Shown piece by piece: positions 58,719 to 64,000 of a stretch of DNA of 64,000 nucleotides. The stretch covers positions 168,814 through 232,813 of the forward strand of contig NZ_QVAI01000013.1 in assembly GCF_003427025.1 (NCBI RefSeq). Direction: 5' to 3'. The stretch comes from Jiangella endophytica. GTDB lineage: Bacteria; Actinomycetota; Actinomycetes; Jiangellales; Jiangellaceae. The position numbers were made by a program, and so were the translations under genes. The notes under the pieces were generated by a model. It saw nothing but the letters and a program-made list of their open reading frames with translations. It searched no databases and was not told where the DNA came from. Positions within the stretch are counted from its first letter, which is position 1. Each line of letters starts with the position of its first letter.

Positions 58719-59342
58719 TTAGGTCACCAGCAGAACGCCGAAGCCGGCCACCGCGAGGACGCCGAGCACGCCGGCGGCGATGACCGACGCGAGGCAGAGA
58801 TAGCCGGTGAACTGCAACGACACCGGCAGGAAGGGTGCCACCCGGGGCAGGTCGGCGAACCGTTCGAACAGGTCCTTGGTCAGCTGGACGCCGGCCCACA
58901 CGCCACGCGCCGCCCGGCCGGCGCCGCGCAGGCCCGGTCCGGCCGACCGCACCTGCTCGAGGGCGTCACCGGCGCGCGCCCAGGCGCCCGCGACGTCGTA
59001 GGCCTCGCCCAGCTCAGCCGCCAGCTCGTCGACCGGGTCGACCGCACGGACCAGCCGGCGCCGCCGCCACAGCAGCATCAGCCCGGGCGCCGCGCCGGCG
59101 ACCGCGAGCGCGAAGAAGAACGGTCCGCCGCGGTCGGCCGCGAGCCCCTCCAGCACCAGCAGCAGCGCCGGCGGCAGCGGCAGCACGCCGGCGACCAGCA
59201 GCGGGATCCGCACCCGGCGCACCAGCTTGGCCAGCGCGGCGGCCAGCTCGCGGATCAGGGAGGCGCGCGTCTCGCCGGCCGACGCGGCCGCCGCCACCGC
59301 CGTCCGCCGCCAGCGGTCGAACCGGCTCTCGTTGACGGTCAT
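58719..59342 (-). CDS. Membrane protein of unknown function
   Basis: A 207-residue protein that I do not recognise. Two hydrophobic helices lie near 47-65 and 72-92, a charged helical middle spans 95-150 (DPVDELAAELGEAYDVAG), and one or two helices end the protein (about 175-206). It has no motif of an enzyme or transporter. The ATG is preceded by GAGAGG and lies 11 bp after the stop of the helix-hairpin-helix gene, so the two form an operon. Confidence 0.75.
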   Translation of the reverse strand: MTVNESRFDRWRRTAVAAAASAGETRASLIRELAAALAKLVRRVRIPLLVAGVLPLPPALLLVLEGLAADRGGPFFFALAVAGAAPGLMLLWRRRRLVRAVDPVDELAAELGEAYDVAGAWARAGDALEQVRSAGPGLRGAGRAARGVWAGVQLTKDLFERFADLPRVAPFLPVSLQFTGYLCLASVIAAGVLGVLAVAGFGVLLVT

Positions 59343-59352
59343 GCATGGCCTC

Positions 59353-60042
59353 TCACGTGATCCGGTGCGGAAGGAGGACGATGCGCTCGGCGTCGCGGTC
59401 CAGCAGCGCCGGCGCCAGCCCCGACAACGCGGCGACCTCGTCCAGCGCCGCGTACCCGCCCCGCACGTCCCGCGCGACGACGAAAGCCTCGGCGGTGTCG
59501 CGCGGCCAGCCCAGCGCCGTCGCCAGGCCGTCGGCGCTGGTGTTGTTGAGGTCGACCAGCCCGCCGTCGTCGTAGCTGCGCTCGGCGTCCGGACGGCCGA
59601 TGCTCAGCTCGTACGCCATGGAGGGGTCGCGGGCGACGATCTCGCGCGCCTGCCGGCGTCGTTCCCGGCCGGCGAGAACGGCCCGCACGGCAGGGTGGTC
59701 CTCGATCGCCTGGACGGCCTCCGGCTCCGGCTCGTACGGCGGCAGCTCGACCACCTCCTCGCGACGCGCGAAGACCACCGGACGTGCCTTCAGGGCCGCG
59801 CCGACGCCGGCGATGGCGGTCGCGAGGAAGATCATCACGAAGACCTCGTTGTCCGAGCCCAGCGCGTACCTGAGCAGCATGCCGGTGCCGCCGGACGCGA
59901 GCAGGCCGGTCGCCGCCAGCCAGCCGGAGGTCCGGGTGCGCCACCACGCCTGCGCCGCCGGCAGCCAGCCGAGAATTCCGACGGTGTAGACCGGCATGAG
60001 CACCCAGAGACCCTGGCCGATCGCCCGGAAGACGCGTCGCAT
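59353..60042 (-). CDS. Membrane protein with C-terminal helix-hairpin-helix (ComEA-like) domain
   Basis: A 229-residue protein. Three hydrophobic segments lie within residues 8-85, a charged linker is next, and the last 65 residues (LVDLNNTSADGLATALGW, then GGYAALDEVAAL) form a helix-hairpin-helix pair like ComEA's, though the topology differs from ComEA. Such domains bind DNA without sequence preference, but they also occur in proteins with other roles. The ATG at 60042 is chosen because the in-frame extension upstream is arginine-rich junk. The next gene downstream encodes a membrane protein of unknown role. Confidence 0.75.
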   Translation of the reverse strand: MRRVFRAIGQGLWVLMPVYTVGILGWLPAAQAWWRTRTSGWLAATGLLASGGTGMLLRYALGSDNEVFVMIFLATAIAGVGAALKARPVVFARREEVVELPPYEPEPEAVQAIEDHPAVRAVLAGRERRRQAREIVARDPSMAYELSIGRPDAERSYDDGGLVDLNNTSADGLATALGWPRDTAEAFVVARDVRGGYAALDEVAALSGLAPALLDRDAERIVLLPHRIT

Positions 60043-60116
60043 GGGCGTAAGGGTGCCATAGCGCCGGCGCCGGGCCACTCACCCCCGCACCTGGCCCTGA
60101 CGGGTGCCGAGACCCG

Positions 60117-60923
60117 TCAGCCGCGCGGAAGGACGAACTCGTAGCCGGCCGCGCGCAGGGTCTCGATGATCGCCGGTAACGCCGCCACCGTGCCGGCGCG
60201 GTCGCCGCCGCCGTCGTGCAGGAGGACGATCGCGCCGGGGTGGACGTTCTCGGCGACGTAGTCGTGAATGGCGTGGGCGCCGGGCTTGCGCCAGTCGCCC
60301 GGGTCGACGCTCCAGCCGAGCGGGACCTGGTCGTGCTCGGCGGCGATCTCGTTGACGTTCGCCGCGAAGTTGCCGCCGGGCGAGCGGAAGAACGGCACGT
60401 CGACACCGGGGACGGCGTCCTCGATGGCGTCGAGAGTGCCGGCGATCTCGTCCTCGATGACGTCGGGGTCGCGGTCGGGCAGGGAGGTGTCGTGCGTGAT
60501 GGTGTGGTCGCAGAGCCGGTGGCCCTCGTCGGCGATCTCGCGGACGAGTTTCGGGTACAGCCGCGCCATCTCGCCGACCACGCAGAACGTGGCGGTGATG
60601 TCGTACCGGCGGAGGATCCGCAGCACCTGCGGAGTCTGTTCCGGGTGCGGGCCGTCGTCGAAGGTGAGGGCGACGGTGCGGCCGTCGCGGCCGTTGAGAC
60701 GGCGGGTGCCGGCGTCGTCGATCTCGGCGACGGGAGCCTTGCCGTCCTCGACGGCGGGCACCAGTGACAGCAGCCGGTCCTGCGCCTTGGGCGCGGCCTG
60801 CTGGGCGGTTTCGGCGGCGGCCGACGTGCTGCTGGGCGGCTCGCTGCGGGCAGCGCCGACGATGACCCCGACGATGAGGCACAGAATCAGGGCAGCACGG
60901 AGTCCTCTGGCCACCGGCACCAC
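60117..60923 (-). CDS. Polysaccharide deacetylase (CE4/NodB family), exported
   Basis: A 268-residue exported CE4 enzyme that removes acetyl groups from peptidoglycan or chitin-like polymers. An N-terminal transmembrane or signal segment is at about 9-26. The NodB domain follows with TFDDGPH (catalytic base and metal aspartate), CDHTITHDTSL (HxxTH metal histidines), FFRSPGGN, SVDPGDW and the final LLHDGGG (catalytic histidine). All five motifs are intact. The GTG at 60923 is one of two adjacent GTGs. It is divergent from a DedA gene and stands 74 bp upstream of the helix-hairpin-helix gene. Confidence 0.94.
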   Translation of the reverse strand: MVPVARGLRAALILCLIVGVIVGAARSEPPSSTSAAAETAQQAAPKAQDRLLSLVPAVEDGKAPVAEIDDAGTRRLNGRDGRTVALTFDDGPHPEQTPQVLRILRRYDITATFCVVGEMARLYPKLVREIADEGHRLCDHTITHDTSLPDRDPDVIEDEIAGTLDAIEDAVPGVDVPFFRSPGGNFAANVNEIAAEHDQVPLGWSVDPGDWRKPGAHAIHDYVAENVHPGAIVLLHDGGGDRAGTVAALPAIIETLRAAGYEFVLPRG

Positions 60924-61113
60924 CCCACTTCAGTCAGGACGAATCCGTCAGAACCCGGCAGGTGCGACGGTACCGGCGCAGCGGCGCAGACCCGATGAGG
61001 CGCGCCGAATGCGCTTTCCACCGCAGACCGCCCATCCTGCGGGCCATGACATGTGGTTTGGCACAGGACGATCTCTGCGGTGACCTTCATCGCGCCGATC
61101 GCTCCCTATCCCT

Positions 61114-61119
61114 TACGGT
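61114..61119 (+). promoter_or_regulatory. -10 element of a leaderless promoter (DedA gene)
   Basis: TACGGT ends six bases before the GTG at 61126. Confidence 0.6.
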
Positions 61120-61125
61120 CGAGTC

Positions 61126-61806
61126 GTGAACATCCGCCTCTCCCCGGAAACCGAGCTGACCGGCCTGGCCGGCTGGGCCGTCGACCTCATGGACACCATG
61201 GGGGCCGTCGGTGCCGGCCTCGCCATCGCCGCCGAGAACCTGTTCCCTCCGCTGCCCAGTGAGGTGATCCTGCCGCTGGCGGGGTTCACCGCCAGCCGCG
61301 GCGACATGAACCTGGCGGCGGCGATCATCTGGACGACCATCGGCTCGGTGGTCGGCGCGCTCGTCTGGTACGCCGTGGGCGCGGCCGTGGGGCGCGACCG
61401 CACGCGGGCCATCCTGGCGGCGCTGCCGCTGGTGAAGATGAGCGACGTCGACAAGGCGGAGGCGTGGTTCGGCAAGCACGGCGTGAAGACCATCTTCTTC
61501 GGCCGCATGATCCCGATCTTCCGCAGCTTCATCTCCATCCCGGCCGGCGTCGAACGCATGTCGCTGCCGATCTTCCTGGCCTTCACCACGCTCGGCAGCG
61601 CCATCTGGAACAGCGTGTTCATCCTGCTCGGCTACCAGCTGGGGCAGAACTGGGACGCCGTCGAGCAGTACATCGGCATCCTGCAGTACGCGGTCATCGC
61701 GGCAGTGGTCATCGGGGTGGCGGCGTTCGTGGTGCTGCGCGTCCGGTCCAACCGGCGCGACCGCGAGCGCGCCCGGCACCGGGTCCGCCGTCAGGAACCG
61801 AGGTAG
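61126..61806 (+). CDS. DedA-family membrane protein, first copy
   Basis: A 226-residue inner-membrane protein of the DedA/SNARE-associated family; members flip undecaprenyl phosphate or other lipids. Motifs: ENLFPPLPSEVILPLAGF, with the conserved acidic and proline residues of the re-entrant helix; then FGRMIPIFRSFISIPAG, the family's R-x3-P-x3-R signature. The C-terminus is basic. The GTG at 61126 is set by TACGGT six bases upstream. Its last 16 bases overlap the convergent response regulator gene. Confidence 0.93.
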   Translation: MNIRLSPETELTGLAGWAVDLMDTMGAVGAGLAIAAENLFPPLPSEVILPLAGFTASRGDMNLAAAIIWTTIGSVVGALVWYAVGAAVGRDRTRAILAALPLVKMSDVDKAEAWFGKHGVKTIFFGRMIPIFRSFISIPAGVERMSLPIFLAFTTLGSAIWNSVFILLGYQLGQNWDAVEQYIGILQYAVIAAVVIGVAAFVVLRVRSNRRDRERARHRVRRQEPR

Positions 61807-62435
61807 CGCAGCACCGCCAGCACCCGGCGGCTGTAGCCGCCGGTGGCGGTCAGCTCGAGCTTCTCGAAGATGGCGTTGGCGTGCTTCTCGACGGCGCTCT
61901 GCGACACGTGCAGCCGCCCGGCGACGGCGGCGTTCGTATGGCCCTGCGCCATCAGCTCCAGCACGTCCCGCTCGCGCGGGGTGAGCCGCTGCAGCGGGTC
62001 GCCGTGGGTGGTCCGGGCGATCAGCTGCCGGACCACCTCGGCGTCGTAGGCCGCTCCCCCGGCGGCCACCCGGTCGAGCGCGTCGAGGAAGTCGCCGACG
62101 TGCGCGACGCGGTCCTTGAGCAGGTAGCCGACGCCGTCGGTGTGCGTCTCGAACAGCTCGGCGGCGTACCGCTTCTCGACGTACTGCGACAGCACCAGGA
62201 TCCCGACGGCCGGCCACTCGGCCTTGATCCGCAACGCCGCCCGCAGCCCTTCGTCGGTGTGCGACGGCGGCATGCGGACGTCCGCGACCACGACGTCGGG
62301 CGGATCGGCGGCGACGGCGGCCAGCAGCGCGTCCGCGTCGCCCACCGAGGCGGCGACGTCGTGGCCCTCGTCGCCGAGCAGCTTCGCCAGACCCTCGCGC
62401 AGCAGCACGGAGTCCTCGGCCAGCATCAGGCGCAC
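61791..62435 (-). CDS. NarL/LuxR-family response regulator
   Basis: A 214-residue response regulator. In the receiver domain the acidic pair lies in LAEDSVLL, the phospho-acceptor D52 in VVADVRMPP, and the lysine in YLLKDRV. A C-terminal LuxR-type helix-turn-helix has TPRERDVLELMAQGHTNA and VSQSAVEKHANAIF. It is the cognate regulator of the kinase just upstream; the GTG start overlaps the kinase gene by 10 bases. The 3' end overlaps the convergent DedA gene. The target genes are unknown. Confidence 0.95.
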   Translation of the reverse strand: MRLMLAEDSVLLREGLAKLLGDEGHDVAASVGDADALLAAVAADPPDVVVADVRMPPSHTDEGLRAALRIKAEWPAVGILVLSQYVEKRYAAELFETHTDGVGYLLKDRVAHVGDFLDALDRVAAGGAAYDAEVVRQLIARTTHGDPLQRLTPRERDVLELMAQGHTNAAVAGRLHVSQSAVEKHANAIFEKLELTATGGYSRRVLAVLRYLGS

Positions 62436-63655
62436 GGCAGCTCCACCTCGACGACGGTCCCGCGGCCGGGCGGCGACTCGACGGCGAACCGGCCGTCCAG
62501 CGCGGCGACCCGGCGGCGCAGTCCGGCCAGCCCGCCGCCGCCGGGGTCGGCGCCGCCCGCGCCGTCGTCGGTCACTCGCACCCGCACCGCCGCGCCCGCC
62601 CGCCACACGTCGATGTGCAGCGACGACGCCCCGGCGTGCTTGACGGCGTTGGTGGCGGCCTCGGCGACGACGAAGTAGACGGCGGTCGCGACCGGTTCCG
62701 GCGGCGACCCGGCCGCGTACGAGAGCTTGGCGCCGGCGCCCTCGGCGACCGCCGTCAGCGCCTCCTCGAGCCCGAGGGTGTCCAGCGCGACCGGATAGAC
62801 CCGCCAGGCGACGGCGCGCAGGTCGGCCAGCACCCGCTGCGACTCCTCGTGTGCCGCCCGGAGCAGTTCGTCGCCACGGTCGCGGTCCGCCGCCCGCCGC
62901 GCCCGCCCCAGCAGCAGGCCGAGTGCGACCAGTCGCTGCTGGACGCCGTCGTGCAGGTCGCGTTCGATGCGCCGGCGCTCGGCGTCGACGGCGGCCACGA
63001 CACCGGCGCGGGACTCGGCCAGTTCGTCGATGCGCCGCCGCAGTGCCTCGGCCTCCGTCGGCCCGAGGAACCGCCGCGCCGCCCGCCGATCCAGCCCGAC
63101 GACGCCGGCGAGCCCCTGGACCGCGATGTACAGCAGCACGGCGCCCGGCAGGATCAGCGACAGGATGGTCAGCCCGGTGACGGGTTCGCCCTCGGCGTCG
63201 GGCGGGCTGCCGGCCAGCCACATCCGCACGGTCACGGCGACCGTCGCCAGTCCCCAGACGACCAGCAGCAGGATCGCCGCGCCCAGCAGCCCGACGACGG
63301 TGCGGGCGGCGAGGTACCCGAGCAGCCGCCCCGGCAGGACGGCGTCCGGTGCGGGTGTCGGCGTCGCCAGCCACTCCCGCAGCCGCCGCCGCTCCCAGGC
63401 CACCAGCACGCCCGCCGGCCGCGCGGCCGCCGTCAGCACGCGGTCACGCGACGCCGGCGCCACCGCGACGGGCAGCAGCGACAATCCGGCGAACAGCAGG
63501 AATGCGAGCGAGACGAACGCCGACACCGCGCCCAGGCCGAGCCCGGCCGTGCGCCGCCATGCGACGCCCGCGACACCCCGCACCCACGGCCGCAGCGGCG
63601 CCGCGGCCGTGGTGGTCGTGGTGGTCGTGGTGGTCGTGGTGGTCGTGGTGGTCAG
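62426..63655 (-). CDS. NarL-type sensor histidine kinase, possible CTG start
   Basis: A 409-residue membrane kinase of the HisKA_3 family. Hydrophobic helices lie at about 35-58 and 105-165. The dimerisation motif ERDLHDGVQQRL has the phosphorylated H235, and the ATP domain carries VAEAATNAVKHA, DDGAGGADPGG and GLAGLRRRV. No ATG, GTG or TTG lies near the expected beginning. A CTG at 63655 overlaps the DedA stop as CTGA and has CAGGAG five bases before it, so I take it as the start; a GTG at 63583 would give 385 residues. Residues 2-16 are fifteen threonines encoded by a 9-bp repeat. Confidence 0.88.
   Translation of the reverse strand: MTTTTTTTTTTTTTTTAAAPLRPWVRGVAGVAWRRTAGLGLGAVSAFVSLAFLLFAGLSLLPVAVAPASRDRVLTAAARPAGVLVAWERRRLREWLATPTPAPDAVLPGRLLGYLAARTVVGLLGAAILLLVVWGLATVAVTVRMWLAGSPPDAEGEPVTGLTILSLILPGAVLLYIAVQGLAGVVGLDRRAARRFLGPTEAEALRRRIDELAESRAGVVAAVDAERRRIERDLHDGVQQRLVALGLLLGRARRAADRDRGDELLRAAHEESQRVLADLRAVAWRVYPVALDTLGLEEALTAVAEGAGAKLSYAAGSPPEPVATAVYFVVAEAATNAVKHAGASSLHIDVWRAGAAVRVRVTDDGAGGADPGGGGLAGLRRRVAALDGRFAVESPPGRGTVVEVELPCA
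63609..63653. repeat. 9-bp microsatellite, five perfect units, inside the kinase N-terminus
   Basis: GTGGTGGTC is repeated five times without a mismatch. On the coding (minus) strand it reads as fifteen threonine codons. Nine-base changes would alter length without shifting the frame. Confidence 0.95.
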
Positions 63656-64000
63656 ACCAGCTCCTGCGGCTTCTCGTCCGGTGAGCCCTCCGGGTCGGCC
63701 GCGGACTCCGTGGCGCCGGCCTGCTCCGCGGCACGGCGCTTGTTGCGCACGGCGATGCGGTGCCGGATCAGCTCGACGAGGCCGGTGATGCTCAGCGCGA
63801 TGCCGAGCCCGACCCCGAGGCCGAGCAGCGGGTTGTCCTCGAACGCGTGCCCGCCGACGTAGCCGATCATGCCGGAGTAGGCGCCCCACGACAGCGCCGC
63901 GATGGCGTCGTAGAAGGTGAACTTGCGCAGCGGGTACTCGACGGTCCCGGCCGTGAGCGTGACGGCGGTCCGGCCGCCCGGGATGTAGCGCGCGACGACA
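63652..64000 (-). CDS. DedA-family membrane protein, second copy, 5' part beyond window
   Basis: The last 115 residues of a second DedA/SNARE-associated protein. VARYIPGGRTAVTLTAG carries the family signature with the conserved arginine and proline; a transmembrane helix (GLGVGLGIALSITGLVELI) and a polar tail of about 40 residues follow. The N-terminal half lies past position 64000. Its stop overlaps the CTG start of the kinase gene, so kinase and DedA are probably made together. The first copy (61126) lies on the other side of the same two-component system. Confidence 0.92.
   Translation of the reverse strand, partial: VVARYIPGGRTAVTLTAGTVEYPLRKFTFYDAIAALSWGAYSGMIGYVGGHAFEDNPLLGLGVGLGIALSITGLVELIRHRIAVRNKRRAAEQAGATESAADPEGSPDEKPQELV

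Overview
The window is 64 kb of very GC-rich DNA (third codon positions almost always G or C, many GTG starts) from an actinobacterium. The order RNA methyltransferase / APC potassium permease / two TrkA proteins / DUF3159 / OB-fold / DUF3710 / dut / DUF3093 / DUF4193 / inositol phosphatase follows the Mycobacterium tuberculosis block Rv2689c to Rv2701c as I recall it. SepH, an [2Fe-2S]-type ferrochelatase, mprA-mprB-pepD and the aro-pepQ-efp-nusB cluster also point to Actinomycetota. I suspect a Jiangella-like soil genus, but the sequence alone does not prove it. There are 59 intact protein genes, two of them cut by the window edges, plus one doubtful small ORF and one gene broken by a frameshift. 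I see no rRNA, tRNA, prophage, complete insertion sequence or CRISPR array.

Layout. 1-9.9 kb: a truncated CorA, then the conserved K+/nucleotide block. 10.2-12.3 kb: an ABC exporter pair. 12.3-13.45 kb: a gene-free patch made of tandem arrays, a perfect hairpin and two inverted copies of a dispersed repeat. 13.45-18 kb: inositol phosphatase, ferrochelatase, an aldonolactone oxidase and the FtsZ regulator SepH. 18.3-22.1 kb: a 1277-residue secreted phosphodiester glycosidase/metallophosphatase fusion. 22.6-24.5 kb: a leaderless ECF-like sigma factor, a small partner and an APH(3')-type kinase. 25-30 kb: thymidine kinase, a phosphatase, DUF5998 and a protein acetyltransferase fused to an acyl-CoA synthetase-like region. 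30-36 kb: an oxidoreductase, a secreted repeat protein and the MprA-MprB-PepD envelope-stress system. 36-43.8 kb: ATP-dependent DNA ligase, SURF1, an adenylate cyclase coupled to a receiver-fused flavoprotein, and a ribosome-rescue hydrolase. 43.9-53.5 kb: nusB, efp, pepQ and the aro genes, interrupted by accessory genes (VapBC, L7/L12-like membrane proteins, an aldo/keto reductase and the frameshifted AbiEi-like gene). 53.7-56.6 kb: TldD/TldE. 56.9-64 kb: a second secreted metallophosphatase, membrane proteins, a polysaccharide deacetylase, two DedA proteins and a NarL-type two-component system.

Two genome-scale signals stand out. First, fifteen genes have a TANNNT hexamer 6-8 nt before an ATG/GTG, the signature of leaderless transcripts; this decides several start codons. 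Second, a composite intergenic element recurs at about 12.5-13.4, 24.5-24.9 and 37.6-38.0 kb. It has a block of about 146 bp, then a box with a TGTGGA...TCCAC dyad, then a nested hairpin. Parts of it recur after the 22.1 kb gene and before the 56.9 kb gene.
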